In this document: positions 53,188 to 62,923 of the stretch, in pieces
Layout of the letters: every line of letters begins with the position of its first letter
Numbering within the stretch: the stretch's first letter is position 1
Origin: Prochlorococcus sp. AG-436-C05
Lineage (GTDB): Bacteria; Cyanobacteriota; Cyanobacteriia; PCC-6307; Cyanobiaceae
Assembly: GCA_003209795.1 (NCBI GenBank)
Contig: QCPB01000003.1
Coordinates: 1 to 64,000, forward strand
Length of the DNA stretch: 64,000 bases
Reading direction: 5' to 3'
The notes under the pieces: generated by a model
Database searches by the model: none
Told to the model about the DNA's origin: nothing
The model's input: only the letters and a program-made list of their open reading frames with translations
Program-made: the position numbers and the translations under genes

Positions 53188-54075
53188 GTGCTGATAAAAA
53201 TCTTGCAAATAAAATTAAATAGTTTTTTTGAATTATTAAGATGGGATAAGCCTACAGGTAGGCTGATTTTACTTATTCCCGCGGGATGGAGTTTATATCT
53301 AACTCCTGGATCCAATCCAAATATTGAGATATTGTCAAAAATAATCATCGGCGGATTATTAGTTAGTGGTTTAGGCTGCGTGGCTAATGACATTTGGGAT
53401 AAAAAAATAGATCAAAAAGTCATAAGAACTCAAAACAGACCTCTAGCTGCAAATAAACTTGGGCTAAAAACAGCTTATTTAATTCTTTTATTTTTAATTC
53501 TATGTAGCTTCTTTTTAACCTTATCACTTCCAGAAAAAGGGAGAATCCTTTCTATTGCCCTTGCTTTTTTAGCATTGCCAATAATATTAATCTATCCTTC
53601 CTCCAAACGATGGTTTAAATATCCTCAATTAATCTTGTCAATTTGCTGGGGTTTTGCAGTTTTAATTCCTTGGGCTGCTAATCAAGGCAACATAAATAGC
53701 CTTGTTTTATTGTGTTGCTGGTTCGCCACAATTTTCTGGACATTTGGTTTTGATACGGTCTATGCTCTTGCTGATAAAAAATATGATCTTGAAATTGGTT
53801 TAAATAGTTCTGCTATTAATCTAAAAAACAATACGAAAATAACTATACAAATTTGTTATTTCTTAACTTCTGCTTTTCTTGCAATATGTGGTTTTCTTAC
53901 TCAAGTAAATTTTATTTTTTGGCCAATTCTACTAATGACAGCATTCTTAATGCAAAAAGATATTCTAAAAGTATTTCCTGAAAATAAGCAATCCATTAAA
54001 AACATTGGGAATCATTTCAGAAACCAATCAATTTATGGAGGGGTAATTTTATTAGGAATTATCATCGCATCATAA
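53188..54075 (+). CDS. ubiA: 4-hydroxybenzoate polyprenyltransferase (UbiA family)
   Basis: This integral membrane prenyltransferase probably acts in plastoquinone synthesis, where cyanobacteria use 4-hydroxybenzoate. The 295-residue protein starts at a GTG and has LLRWDKPTGRLILLIPAGWSL, the first Asp motif NDIWDKKIDQ followed by TQNRPLAA, the second Asp motif TFGFDTVYALADKKYD, and about eight helices. The Asp motifs bind the Mg-diphosphate of the prenyl donor. It is divergent from ppx and followed after 10 bases by ldcA. Confidence 0.93.
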   Translation: MLIKILQIKLNSFFELLRWDKPTGRLILLIPAGWSLYLTPGSNPNIEILSKIIIGGLLVSGLGCVANDIWDKKIDQKVIRTQNRPLAANKLGLKTAYLILLFLILCSFFLTLSLPEKGRILSIALAFLALPIILIYPSSKRWFKYPQLILSICWGFAVLIPWAANQGNINSLVLLCCWFATIFWTFGFDTVYALADKKYDLEIGLNSSAINLKNNTKITIQICYFLTSAFLAICGFLTQVNFIFWPILLMTAFLMQKDILKVFPENKQSIKNIGNHFRNQSIYGGVILLGIIIAS

Positions 54076-54085
54076 ATTCTTAATC

Positions 54086-54958
54086 ATGTTAGTTAAATTA
54101 AAGAAAGGAGATCGAATAGATGTTTTAGCTCCCAGCTCATTTATTGATAACAAAGATGATTTTAAAAAAGGCTTAGAAATTTTAAAAAAATGGGGTTTAG
54201 AGATTAATCAACATAATTCTTTATCAAGAAGATTTGGCTATTTTGCGGGAGATGATCGGACAAGGTTTGAAGCACTTGAGAAAGCTCAAAATAGCAAACT
54301 TATCATTTTTGCAAAAGGAGGTTGGGGGTCAGCGAGACTTCTAGAAAAAGATCCATCTTGGAAAAATGGGTTAATGCTTGGATTCTCTGATACATGTTCT
54401 TTATTACTTTCCAAATATTCTCAAGGATTTTTTGGTTCTATTCATGGTCCTATGGTTACAAGTCTTTCCAAAGAACCAGAATGGAGTCTTAAAAGGTTAA
54501 GAAATTTACTTTTTGAAGGGTATATTGAGGAAATAGAGGGGATCCCTTTAAAAGAAGGAAAAGCGCGAGGAGAAATAATTGTCTGTAATCTAACTATTGC
54601 AACTTTTTTAATTGGTACTGATCACTTCCCAGATGTGAGAGGGAAAATAATAATATTTGAGGATATCAATGAAGATATTTATAAAATTGATCGAATGTTG
54701 ACTTATTTAAGAATGACCAAAATATTTTCTGAAATTGGAGGAATTGGATTCGGGAGTTTTTCTTCTGATATTGGCACTAACGAATGGAAAGATTTATTAA
54801 AAACCCTTGTAATGGAAAGACTGAAAGAATTTGATTTTCCTATCCTTTTTGACCTCCCTATTGGACATATATCTGGGAATGCATGCATTCCTCTAGGATA
54901 TCAAGCAACCCTAAATGGTGATGATGACATTCTTAGTATTCATATTCCTTATGTATAA
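54086..54958 (+). CDS. ldcA: LD-carboxypeptidase (S66 family)
   Basis: This enzyme removes the terminal D-alanine from cytoplasmic murein tetrapeptides during cell wall recycling. The 290-residue protein shows [15 protein letters not shown], the nucleophile motif [22 protein letters not shown] and, late, [17 protein letters not shown] with the catalytic histidine. The family also includes MccF-type immunity proteins, which cleave microcin C. Wall recycling is the default reading. It follows ubiA by 10 bases and overlaps the convergent ispD gene by 10. Confidence 0.9.
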   Translation: MLVKLKKGDRIDVLAPSSFIDNKDDFKKGLEILKKWGLEINQHNSLSRRFGYFAGDDRTRFEALEKAQNSKLIIFAKGGWGSARLLEKDPSWKNGLMLGFSDTCSLLLSKYSQGFFGSIHGPMVTSLSKEPEWSLKRLRNLLFEGYIEEIEGIPLKEGKARGEIIVCNLTIATFLIGTDHFPDVRGKIIIFEDINEDIYKIDRMLTYLRMTKIFSEIGGIGFGSFSSDIGTNEWKDLLKTLVMERLKEFDFPILFDLPIGHISGNACIPLGYQATLNGDDDILSIHIPYV

Positions 54959-55626
54959 GAATCTTTTAAGAACAATTTTGCAATTTTTAGATCTATTGGG
55001 GAGGTAACCTTTATATTTGAATAATTTCCTTCAATAATTTTCACTTTCCAATTCAGCATCTCAAATAATGATGCATCATCTGTCACGATAAAATTCTTGT
55101 CAATTGCAATTTTATGCGCTTTTTTAAGACTATCAACTAAAAAACCCTGAGGAGTTTGTGCTGCCCACAAATATTGCCTATTAGGTGTGTCTTTAATAAA
55201 ACCTTCACTATCAACAATCTTTATCGTATCTGTAACTTTAGTAGCTACAATAACAGCTTCATTTTCTTCTAATTCTGCGGCACATTTGTTAATTAATTCT
55301 GGATTAATTAAACATCTAGCACCATCATGAATTAAAACTTTTTCAGCATCTTTTGGAAGTGAATTTAAACCATTAAAAACCGATTCTTGCCTAGTCTCTC
55401 CACCATTGATCCATTTAACTTTATTTGAAAAATCCTTTAGTGAATTTAATAACAATTCTTTATCTTTTGGTTGACCTATTATTCCTACCCAGGTTATTGA
55501 ACTTGCAGAGAATATAGATTTAAGAGTCCAATAAATTAGAGACTCTCCTTCCAATTCTATTAATAATTTATTTTTCCCAGCTTTCATTCTGCTACCACTA
55601 CCTGCAGCGGGTATTAACAAGTGCAC
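54949..55626 (-). CDS. ispD: 2-C-methyl-D-erythritol 4-phosphate cytidylyltransferase
   Basis: IspD makes CDP-methylerythritol in the MEP pathway for isoprenoids such as carotenoids, phytol and plastoquinone tails. The 225-residue protein has the nucleotide-binding [24 protein letters not shown], the [14 protein letters not shown] loop, [11 protein letters not shown] and [19 protein letters not shown], then TDDASLFE. The length is standard. It is convergent with ldcA (10-base overlap) and divergent from fabG. Confidence 0.96.
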   Translation of the reverse strand: MHLLIPAAGSGSRMKAGKNKLLIELEGESLIYWTLKSIFSASSITWVGIIGQPKDKELLLNSLKDFSNKVKWINGGETRQESVFNGLNSLPKDAEKVLIHDGARCLINPELINKCAAELEENEAVIVATKVTDTIKIVDSEGFIKDTPNRQYLWAAQTPQGFLVDSLKKAHKIAIDKNFIVTDDASLFEMLNWKVKIIEGNYSNIKVTSPIDLKIAKLFLKDSYT

Positions 55627-55719
55627 AACAATTTGACTTAATAATTTCTAGATAATTATAAATAAAAGCAATATCTTTGCACAAATAGTACTACGATTTT
55701 AAATTATAAAAATTTAAAA

Positions 55720-56469
55720 ATGTCGAATACAGAATCTTTATCAGGGAAAGTTGCTTTAATTACAGGAGCTAGCAGAGGAATTGGCAAGGAAATTGCTATG
55801 GAACTTAGTAAATTAGGCGCAGAAGTTTTTATAAATTATTCCTCCTCTGATGAAAAAGCTGAAGAGGTTGTGAATTCAATAAAAAATAATGGAGGTAAAG
55901 CGCATAAATTAAAATTTGATGTTTCAAAAGAGGATTCAGTTAGCTCAGCTTTTGACACAATTATAAAAATCAATGGATCAATTGATATTCTTGTTAATAA
56001 TGCTGGGATAACGAGAGATGGTCTTTTGATGAGAATGAAATCAGAACAATGGGACGAAGTACTTAATACAAATTTAAAGGGAGTTTTTCTTTGTACAAAA
56101 TATGCTTCTAAATTCATGATGAAAAAAAGAAGCGGTAATATTGTAAATATTTCATCTGTTGTTGGAATAATTGGAAATCCTGGACAAGCAAATTATTCTG
56201 CAGCGAAAGCTGGTGTTATTGGGTTTACAAAAACTTGCGCTAAAGAATTTGCTTCTAGAGGTATTAACGTTAATGCAATAGCTCCTGGTTTCATAGAAAC
56301 AGAAATGACTGAAAAACTTAATACTGAAGAGATTGTAAAAGCCATACCATTAAAAAGACTAGGAAGTTGTTCTCAAATTGCTAACTTAGTATCATTCTTA
56401 GTATCAAGTAATTCTGGAAGTTATATAACAGGGCAAACAATCAGTATTGATGGTGGAATGAGTATTTAA
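55720..56469 (+). CDS. fabG: 3-oxoacyl-ACP reductase
   Basis: FabG reduces 3-oxoacyl-ACP with NADPH in fatty acid elongation. The 249-residue SDR enzyme has the cofactor loop LITGASRGIGKEIAMEL, NNAGITRDGLLMRM, the catalytic Ser region VNISSVVGIIGNPGQANYSAAKAG with Tyr and Lys, and NAIAPGFIETEMT. It ends TGQTISIDGGMSI, as expected for FabG. The next gene, on the opposite strand, stops immediately after its TAA. Confidence 0.96.
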   Translation: MSNTESLSGKVALITGASRGIGKEIAMELSKLGAEVFINYSSSDEKAEEVVNSIKNNGGKAHKLKFDVSKEDSVSSAFDTIIKINGSIDILVNNAGITRDGLLMRMKSEQWDEVLNTNLKGVFLCTKYASKFMMKKRSGNIVNISSVVGIIGNPGQANYSAAKAGVIGFTKTCAKEFASRGINVNAIAPGFIETEMTEKLNTEEIVKAIPLKRLGSCSQIANLVSFLVSSNSGSYITGQTISIDGGMSI

Positions 56470-56649
56470 TTATGCACGTTCGTAAGGCTGACCCAACTCA
56501 TCTCTTAATCTTCTAATCTTTTGTAATAGTTTTAGTCTTCGGCCTCTAGCTGTTAATGTTAAAAAAAGTCTTAACGGGAAGTATATAAGTGTCATTGCAA
56601 CTGCAAGAATTGCGGTAAGGGTAAAAATAAGATTACTTGTCTCGTCCAT
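56470..56649 (-). CDS. Small single-helix membrane protein, 59 residues
   Basis: This short frame from the ATG at 56649 to the TAA at 56470-56472 encodes MDETSNLIFTLTAILAVAMT, then LIYFPLRLFL and a basic tail, TLTARGRRLK LLQKIRRLRD, ending ELGQPYERA. It has one membrane helix and a positively charged helix, a layout common for small thylakoid or plasma-membrane proteins. Its abutment to the fabG stop and well-formed sequence support a real gene. No family was recognised. It is just below the size cut-off of simple gene callers. Confidence 0.72.
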   Translation of the reverse strand: MDETSNLIFTLTAILAVAMTLIYFPLRLFLTLTARGRRLKLLQKIRRLRDELGQPYERA

Positions 56650-56782
56650 AACTTAAATATACTGTCATTTTGTTAAATTTGTATGTCTCTTTAAAAAGAA
56701 ATTCGGCTTTCCCCACTTAATTAAGTATCCTTTAAAAATAATTCTATGGGAGATTAGAATAACAGTAAAAGTTTCGGTAAAA

Positions 56783-58504
56783 ATGGCAAAACAATTAAGC
56801 TTTTCGAATGAATCAAGAGAAGCGCTTGAAAAAGGTGTAAACACCGTAGCGAATGCAGTAAAGGTTACTATTGGCCCTAAGGCAAAAAACGTTGTAATAG
56901 AAAGAAAATTCGGTTCACCAGATATAGTTAGAGATGGATCTACAGTTGCGAAAGAAATTGAGATTGAGAACCCTATTTCAAATTTGGGAGCAAAATTAAT
57001 TGAACAAGTAGCTTCTAAGACAAAAGAAAGTGCAGGAGATGGAACAACAACAGCAACTATTTTGACCCAAAAGATGGTTCAGGAAGGATTAAAAAATATC
57101 GCCTCTGGAGCCAGTCCTATAGAGTTAAAAAAAGGAATGGAAGCAGGATTACAAATTGTTTTAGAAAAACTAAGCTCAAAGAGTATTTCAATTAGTGGTG
57201 CTGATATACAAAAAGTTGCGACAGTAAGTGCTGGAGGAGATGAAGAGATAGGATCTATAATTGCAAAGGGAATGGATATCGTAACTTCTGATGGGGTTAT
57301 AACTGTTGAAGAATCTCAATCACTAGATACAGAATTAGACATAACTGAAGGGATGTCTTTTGATAGAGGTTATAGCTCTCCTTATTTTGTAACAGACCAA
57401 GAGAGACAAATTTGTGAACTTGAAAATCCTAAAATATTAATAACTGACCAGAAAATTTCAACATTAGCTAATTTAGTTCCTATTCTCGAAGAAATTCAGA
57501 AATCAAACTCACCATTTCTAATCCTTGCTGAAGATATTGAAGGAGAAGCTTTAACAGCACTTGTATTGAATAAAAACAGTGGGGTCTTAAATGTGGCTTC
57601 CGTTAGAGCCCCATTATTTGGTGAAAGAAGAAAAGCTGCGCTTGAAGATATTGCTATCCTTACTGGAGCTAAATTAATTAGTGAAGATAAATCGATGGCC
57701 TTAGACAAGGTATCTATTAATGATCTAGGGAAAGCAAAAAAGATAACCATCACGAAAGACAAAACTACTATTGTTGCTTTTGAGGACACTAAAAAATTAG
57801 TTAAAGCGCGAGTAGAGAAATTAAAGAGGGAAGTAGAAATAACAGAATCAGAATATGATAAGGATAAAATTAATGAAAGGATAGCCAAACTTGCTGGAGG
57901 AGTAGCTCTTATCAAAGTAGGAGCTGCCACTGAAACAGAGCTGAAATATAAAAAATTAAGAATAGAAGATTCGCTTAATGCTACAAAGGCTGCTATTGAA
58001 GAAGGAGTTGTATCGGGCGGAGGACAAACTTTAATTGAAATTTCAGATAATATTTCTAATTCAAGTAAAGCCGTATCCGATGATTTTCAAACAGGCATAA
58101 ATATAATTAAAACTGCACTTTTGGAACCTACTAAACAAATTGCAAAAAATGCTGGTTTTAACGGAGATGTAGTTGTAGCTGATATCAAGAGACTTAATAA
58201 AGGCTTTAATGCTAATACTGGGGAATATGAGAATTTAAAAAAGTCAGGAATAATAGACCCCACCAAAGTCATAAGGTTAGCTCTTCAAGATTCAGTATCT
58301 ATTGCGGCTATGCTTCTTACAACAGAAGTTGCTATTGCAGACATTCCAGAACCTGAAGCAGAAGCTCCTGGAGGGCCAGGCGGAGACCCAATGGGAGGAA
58401 TGGGTGGTATGGGTATGCCAGGAATGGGTGGTATGGGTATGCCAGGAATGGGTGGCATGGGTATGCCAGGAATGGGTGGCATGGGTATGCCAGGAATGAT
58501 GTAA
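56783..58504 (+). CDS. groL: Chaperonin GroEL, copy without groES, Gly-Met-rich tail
   Basis: This 60-kDa chaperonin ring subunit folds proteins in an ATP-dependent cage. The 573-residue protein begins [20 protein letters not shown] and has the ATP site [10 protein letters not shown], with the [13 protein letters not shown] segment (VVSGGGQTL) later. The C-terminus is a long Gly/Met/Pro repeat of about 45 residues instead of the usual short GGM tail. There is no groES upstream and no CIRCE inverted repeat in the leader, so this is the second, independently regulated chaperonin found in cyanobacteria. The ATG has no Shine-Dalgarno. Confidence 0.95.
   Translation: MAKQLSFSNESREALEKGVNTVANAVKVTIGPKAKNVVIERKFGSPDIVRDGSTVAKEIEIENPISNLGAKLIEQVASKTKESAGDGTTTATILTQKMVQEGLKNIASGASPIELKKGMEAGLQIVLEKLSSKSISISGADIQKVATVSAGGDEEIGSIIAKGMDIVTSDGVITVEESQSLDTELDITEGMSFDRGYSSPYFVTDQERQICELENPKILITDQKISTLANLVPILEEIQKSNSPFLILAEDIEGEALTALVLNKNSGVLNVASVRAPLFGERRKAALEDIAILTGAKLISEDKSMALDKVSINDLGKAKKITITKDKTTIVAFEDTKKLVKARVEKLKREVEITESEYDKDKINERIAKLAGGVALIKVGAATETELKYKKLRIEDSLNATKAAIEEGVVSGGGQTLIEISDNISNSSKAVSDDFQTGINIIKTALLEPTKQIAKNAGFNGDVVVADIKRLNKGFNANTGEYENLKKSGIIDPTKVIRLALQDSVSIAAMLLTTEVAIADIPEPEAEAPGGPGGDPMGGMGGMGMPGMGGMGMPGMGGMGMPGMGGMGMPGMM
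58391..58486 (+). repeat. 24-base tandem repeats encoding MPGMGGMG in the groEL tail
   Basis: Three full units of ATGCCAGGAATGGGTGGTAT plus GGGT (24 bases; one T/C change in the later units) run head to tail at 58415-58438, 58439-58462 and 58463-58486. A related unit (MGGMGGMG) precedes them at 58391-58414 and a partial unit follows. The tail of GroEL faces the folding cavity, so repeat number changes the charge-free lining of the cage. Confidence 0.9.
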
Positions 58505-58727
58505 AAAGCTAACTAGCTTGTTTATTGTTATTAATCCATTTACTAAATAATTAATAAAAGATAGGGGGAATTTCTAAAAAAGAATAATTCTTAAAGTTTC
58601 ACTATTAATACAAGTTATCTATAAATTTGATTTGTAGAAATTTTCTTCTTATGCAAATAGAATATTGGATTAGAAACCTTTAAAGAATCACAGCTAAACC
58701 TATCAAGTAACTTAATAAAAATATTCT

Positions 58728-58752
58728 CTTTAAAAAAATATTTTTTCTAAAG
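58728..58752. terminator. AT-rich hairpin between convergent groEL and ABC permease genes
   Basis: CTTTA (58728-58732) pairs with TAAAG (58748-58752). Inside it, an A tract and a T tract form a further stem of five or more pairs with one mismatch. It lies in the 298-base gap after groEL, which has no credible open frame. A weaker five-pair hairpin, AAGCT/AGCTT, lies directly after the groEL stop at 58506-58519. Terminator function is inferred from position. Confidence 0.4.
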
Positions 58753-58802
58753 AAGCCTTATTATAAATTTCTTCTAGATCATCTTTTCAAGGCATGATTT
58801 TG

Positions 58803-59627
58803 TTAATTTAATTTTCTATTTAACAAAGGTCTTATAATTATCAAGGAAAGCACTGTTAAATAAAATAAAATTGATATACAACTCTTACAAGTCAATTCCC
58901 CGTATGGAGCATATAAAGCAACTAATTCTAAATCAATAGTTTGAGTATAAGCAGTCCTGATAGGTTCAATCGCAAAAGTTAATGGATTGAGAGAAGCTAG
59001 CCATCCCAGCCAATTTGGCATAAAGGAAATTGGAGCTAAAGCGGTACTAGCAAAAAGAAGAGGTAAATTTATAACAAAGATAAGAGCTATTAATTCAATA
59101 TGACCTGGCAAAATGAATGCTAAACATAGACTTATTGATGTCACAAAAAGTACTAATAATATTAATGTTGTAAATACAATTCCTAAACCATATAAGTTTG
59201 GCCATCCATAACCCAAAACATATGAAACAATCATTATGACTATACTCTGAACAAAACTTAGGATTGTTATATAAAAGAAAGCCGACAAAACAATAGATAA
59301 TCTACTAGTTAAAGGAGCCACAAGTAACCTATTTAGAAATCCGAACTCTCTATCAAACATTAGAGGGAGACCTGAATTTAATGCTCCACTAAAAGCAGTA
59401 AAAACAATGAGTCCTGCACCTAAAAAATTTCCATAAGAATCGACTCCAGGTAAAAACCCTTCTGGAGCTTTAGAAAATAAAGCTCCAAATAAAAATAGCC
59501 AAATTATAGGTTGTAATATTCCCGCTAAAAGAGTTGATGGTCTTCTTTTTAATTGGATAAATAATCTCTTTGTTAAAGCATAAGTTTCTTGATATAAAAA
59601 AAACAAATTATATTTTTTTAATTCCAT
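58803..59627 (-). CDS. ABC-2 type exporter permease
   Basis: This 274-residue membrane protein with six helices is of the ABC-2/DrrB type. Family marks include the N-terminal amphipathic helix (YQETYALTKRLFIQLKRRPSTLL), the first helix IIWLFLFGALF, MFDREFGFLNRLLVAPLTSR, and the late PISFMPNWLGWLASLNPLTFAIEPIRTAY. Such pairs export lipids, polysaccharides or drugs; the substrate is unknown. It forms a minus-strand operon with the ATPase gene, which ends 54 bases upstream. Confidence 0.9.
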   Translation of the reverse strand: MELKKYNLFFLYQETYALTKRLFIQLKRRPSTLLAGILQPIIWLFLFGALFSKAPEGFLPGVDSYGNFLGAGLIVFTAFSGALNSGLPLMFDREFGFLNRLLVAPLTSRLSIVLSAFFYITILSFVQSIVIMIVSYVLGYGWPNLYGLGIVFTTLILLVLFVTSISLCLAFILPGHIELIALIFVINLPLLFASTALAPISFMPNWLGWLASLNPLTFAIEPIRTAYTQTIDLELVALYAPYGELTCKSCISILFYLTVLSLIIIRPLLNRKLN

Positions 59628-59681
59628 AGTTATCGATAATTAGTAATCATTATAATTAGATCTCAAGAATTTTTATTATTT

Positions 59682-60701
59682 TTATCTCATTGATTGCTTA
59701 GATTCTTTTTTAAGGTCTCTTTTACCTGCCATAGAAATTTCAGCATCTAATAATGTTTTACCAGTGGCCTGAAGATATACATCATCTAAACTTGGCTGAC
59801 TTTGAGTAAGAGAAAATATTTCAAACTTTGAAAAGGCTAATTCAACTTTGAGTTTTGATAGTAAATCCTTTTCTTTATCTGCTACAAAATTTATTGAATA
59901 ACCTTGTGCTTTATTAATAATAATCTGACTTATTCCATCTATTGAAGATAATATTTCACATATTTTTTCTGATTCTGCCTGATTACTAAATTCTCTAACT
60001 TTCAAAGTTATCCTATCTCCTCCTAACTTATTTTTAAGTTGAGCAGGAGTTCCTTGTGCTATAACTCTTCCGTGATCAATAATTATTAACCTATCTGCTA
60101 ATTTATCTATCTCATCAAGATAGTGACTACTTAAAAGAACAGTCATTCCATCATTTCTCAAATCTTTCAAGAGTTGCCATATTATATTTCTGCTTTCAAT
60201 ATCTAAACCAACAGTAGGTTCATCCAATATTAAGACTTTAGGTAAATGTAAAAGCCCAGACGCTAGATCGATTCTTCTTTTCATTCCACCTGAATATGTT
60301 CCACATTTCCTATCAATCCAATCATTCATGTCTAACTGATTGATTAATGTTTCTATTCTTTCAATTTTGTTGTTTTTTTTAATGTGATATAAATCTGATT
60401 GAAAATCTAAAAGCTCTCGTCCTGTAAGTATTTTATCGAGTGCGACATCCTGAGCTACATAACCAATTAATTCTCTGATTTGCCTTGAATTCGTTATCAA
60501 ATTTATATTATTTATAGAAATCTCACCACTATCAGGTTCAATTAAAGTAGCTAGTATTTTTATTAGTGTTGATTTACCTGCGCCATTTGGACCTAGAATT
60601 CCAAATAATGTTCCAGCAGGAATTTCCATTGATAAACCTTTCAAGGCCTGGATATTAGAATATGATTTTGAAAGTTCTTTAACTTTTATATAACTCATCA
60701 A
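59682..60701 (-). CDS. ABC transporter ATP-binding protein, DrrA type
   Basis: This 339-residue ATPase of the ABC-2 exporter has Walker A GILGPNGAGKSTLIKIL, the Q-loop VAQDVALDKILTGRE, the signature YSGGMKRRIDLASGL, Walker B VLILDEPTVGLDIESR and the switch His in LLSSHYLDEIDKLADR. A C-terminal extension of about 110 residues follows, as in daunorubicin-resistance ATPases. It lies just downstream of ctaB (37-base gap) on the minus strand, so exporter and heme A genes may share a transcript. A second in-frame ATG sits one codon downstream. Confidence 0.92.
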   Translation of the reverse strand: MMSYIKVKELSKSYSNIQALKGLSMEIPAGTLFGILGPNGAGKSTLIKILATLIEPDSGEISINNINLITNSRQIRELIGYVAQDVALDKILTGRELLDFQSDLYHIKKNNKIERIETLINQLDMNDWIDRKCGTYSGGMKRRIDLASGLLHLPKVLILDEPTVGLDIESRNIIWQLLKDLRNDGMTVLLSSHYLDEIDKLADRLIIIDHGRVIAQGTPAQLKNKLGGDRITLKVREFSNQAESEKICEILSSIDGISQIIINKAQGYSINFVADKEKDLLSKLKVELAFSKFEIFSLTQSQPSLDDVYLQATGKTLLDAEISMAGKRDLKKESKQSMR

Positions 60702-60738
60702 ACTACCTTTTTTATTTTAAGAACATTTTACATCCAAT

Positions 60739-61737
60739 TTAATTACTAAGGTTGGATAATAGAGAAAAATATATTTGGAGAGATTGTTGTTCAAATTCCA
60801 CAGATAGTTGAGTTCTTGAAATTAATAATAAAAGACAAATACCAAACATATAAAGTATTGACCATCTAAATAAGCCCTTTGCTTCTTTTATATCATCAGG
60901 TGATTTTTTCAATCTATTTATTAATTGTAGAAGTCTTCCATTAAAAGGTAATAACATAATCCCATATAAAAAACCTCCTTCAGGTAAAGCAAAAACTCCC
61001 AAAATACTCATAAGTACGGTTGCCCATCCATAACGCGAAATTGCTTTAACCGTAAAAACAGATCCTTTAACTGATGGAAGCATAGGAATACCCACAGATG
61101 CATAATCATCTTTCAACAAAATTGCAAGAGCCCAAAAATGAGCTGGGGTCCATAACATTACTAAACCAAACAACCACCAACCACTAAGTCCAACGTGTCC
61201 AGTAGCAGCAGATGCACCAACTAAAGGGGGGATGGCTCCTGCCACTCCACCGAAAACAATATTTTGAGTTGTCCGAGGTTTCAGAATAATGGTATATAAA
61301 ATTACGTAGCTACATAAGCCAAGAAGTGTCAATCCTGCAGCTAAATAATTCACACCACTTATTAAAAGCATCGAAGCTGCCAAAGTACATGAAACGGCTG
61401 CTAAAAAGACAGTCTTTGATGACAATTTACCTGCTGGCAAAGCTCTTTTACTTGTTCTTGTCATCCTTTTATCTAAATCCATTTCCCATAAACAATTCAG
61501 AGCTCCAGCCGCTGCTGCTGCTAAAGCACCTCCGCCTAAAGTACATATAAGTTTCGGGGAAGATAAAGGCCATTCGTCTGTTAAAGCCATACCACCCAAA
61601 GTTGTTGCTAGCAAAAGAGGGATTAATCTTGGTTTTGCTACTTCTAGCCAAGGTGGTAATGTTAATCTCTTTCTAGAAGGTACTACTTCATCTCTAGTTG
61701 AAGATTGATAGTTCAAGTTTTCTAAGTTACTGTTCAT
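60739..61737 (-). CDS. ctaB: Protoheme IX farnesyltransferase
   Basis: CtaB attaches a farnesyl chain to heme B to make heme O, on the way to heme A for cytochrome oxidase. The 332-residue UbiA-family membrane protein has the N-terminal [20 protein letters not shown], the Asp motif [23 protein letters not shown] and the second motif [26 protein letters not shown], with about nine helices. Its start overlaps the stop of the upstream ctaA gene by four bases, so the two are coupled. Confidence 0.95.
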   Translation of the reverse strand: MNSNLENLNYQSSTRDEVVPSRKRLTLPPWLEVAKPRLIPLLLATTLGGMALTDEWPLSSPKLICTLGGGALAAAAAGALNCLWEMDLDKRMTRTSKRALPAGKLSSKTVFLAAVSCTLAASMLLISGVNYLAAGLTLLGLCSYVILYTIILKPRTTQNIVFGGVAGAIPPLVGASAATGHVGLSGWWLFGLVMLWTPAHFWALAILLKDDYASVGIPMLPSVKGSVFTVKAISRYGWATVLMSILGVFALPEGGFLYGIMLLPFNGRLLQLINRLKKSPDDIKEAKGLFRWSILYMFGICLLLLISRTQLSVEFEQQSLQIYFSLLSNLSN

Positions 61738-62708
61738 GGATTAATACCAACCATCTGAGAATTTAGGGAAGGGTTTAGCTCTTTTTTAAAAAAAGGATTT
61801 CTAAAAATTAATGTTGTTAAAATTGCAACTAATAATGACGCATTAAGTTGATGACCAATAATAAAGATTGGTTCATTCAAATTTGTTTTAAGACTTAATA
61901 CGCCAAGAACAATTTGGGAAAGCAAAAGAAAAACAAGTGAGGATAAATATTTCCAGTTTTCTAAAAATAAAGTTTGCTTATATATTGAGATGGCAATAAT
62001 CGATAAAATTGAAAAAGTTATTGGGAAAGCAAATAATTTATGAGTATCAAGTATTAGACATTGTTTATTAAAAGATAAGCAAAGATGCGCAGACCAAGTT
62101 GATGCAACCCTTACGCCAATAACAGATTGAATTAAGGTAAGAATTAAAGGTGTACACAATAATAACTTCCATCCAATTATTGGTTGTTTAATTTCTTTAT
62201 TCTCTAGATTCTGATTTATTGAAATAGTTAAAATAAGAAGAAGAAATGCTATGAAAAGATGTCCAGAAACAGTATATGAATTAAGTAGGTTAATTACTGT
62301 TAAGGCTCCTAGAGAGCCTTGAACTAAAACTAAAAATACTAATAAGGAATAAGTTTTTGGTAACCAATTTGGAATTTCTTTACTCCAAATTAGTGAAAGT
62401 ATAAATTTAGAGAGAATTAATATTCCTAAAATAAAAGCATCTAGACGATGAAACCATTCTAGAAAAACTCTTATATTCATATGTTTAAGGGGTAAAAAAG
62501 ATCCGTAACACAAAGGCCAATCAGGGCAGGCTAGTCCCGCCTCCATAACTCGAGTAGCTCCTCCTATAACAATTAAGGCGATTAATGCTAATACAGTATG
62601 ATTTCCCAATCCTTGCAAAATTGGAAGATATCTTGAATTATATATTTGGCGTTTAATCAATTTAATCCAATCTAATATTTTGCATAATAATTTATATTTA
62701 AAAAGCAA
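61734..62708 (-). CDS. ctaA: Heme A synthase (CtaA/Cox15)
   Basis: CtaA oxidises the methyl group of heme O to give heme A. The 324-residue protein has eight helices and the marks [41 protein letters not shown] with a heme histidine, [11 protein letters not shown], and in the second half [18 protein letters not shown] and GHQLNASLL. CxxxC-like cysteines in CPDWPLC are conserved in cyanobacterial forms. It is the first gene of the ctaA-ctaB operon, divergent from ctaC-ctaD, which encode the oxidase that uses its product. Confidence 0.94.
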   Translation of the reverse strand: MLFKYKLLCKILDWIKLIKRQIYNSRYLPILQGLGNHTVLALIALIVIGGATRVMEAGLACPDWPLCYGSFLPLKHMNIRVFLEWFHRLDAFILGILILSKFILSLIWSKEIPNWLPKTYSLLVFLVLVQGSLGALTVINLLNSYTVSGHLFIAFLLLILTISINQNLENKEIKQPIIGWKLLLCTPLILTLIQSVIGVRVASTWSAHLCLSFNKQCLILDTHKLFAFPITFSILSIIAISIYKQTLFLENWKYLSSLVFLLLSQIVLGVLSLKTNLNEPIFIIGHQLNASLLVAILTTLIFRNPFFKKELNPSLNSQMVGINP

Positions 62709-62843
62709 ACATTAATTAAAAATTAATATGTTTAATTTCAAAAATAATTTGTTCTTTTAATCTTTTTTCCCTGACATTTAACTTTAAAAAGTTATTAATA
62801 TTACGCCTTTTTTCTAAAAAATCTTAAGAAGTTATAAATTTAA

Positions 62844-62866
62844 ATCATTTTCCTTTAAAAAATGAT
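62844..62866. promoter_or_regulatory. Inverted repeat in the ctaA-ctaC divergent gap
   Basis: ATCATTTT (62844-62851) and AAAATGAT (62859-62866) form an eight-base perfect inverted repeat with a seven-base spacer, about 58 bases before the ctaC start in the 215-base gap. It could be an operator for one or both oxidase-related transcripts or a simple hairpin. AT-rich inverted repeats arise often by chance in this genome. Confidence 0.3.
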
Positions 62867-62923
62867 GCAGAATCAAAAAAAATGAATATGTTGATAATAT
62901 AAATACTATATTTTAGTCAAACA

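Noticed and set aside
56650..56782. Search for a CIRCE inverted repeat or groES in front of groEL.
   Set aside because: No inverted repeat of the TTAGCACTC type and no small co-chaperonin frame are present, so the classical groESL control does not apply here.
57496..57930. Long open frame (144 codons) on the minus strand inside groEL.
   Set aside because: It is the antisense shadow of a strongly conserved coding sequence; its composition mirrors groEL codons and no start signal is present.
58285..58482. Minus-strand frame encoding Pro/Ile/Gly repeats ([15 protein letters not shown]).
   Set aside because: It is simply the reverse reading of the groEL Gly-Met tail repeats.
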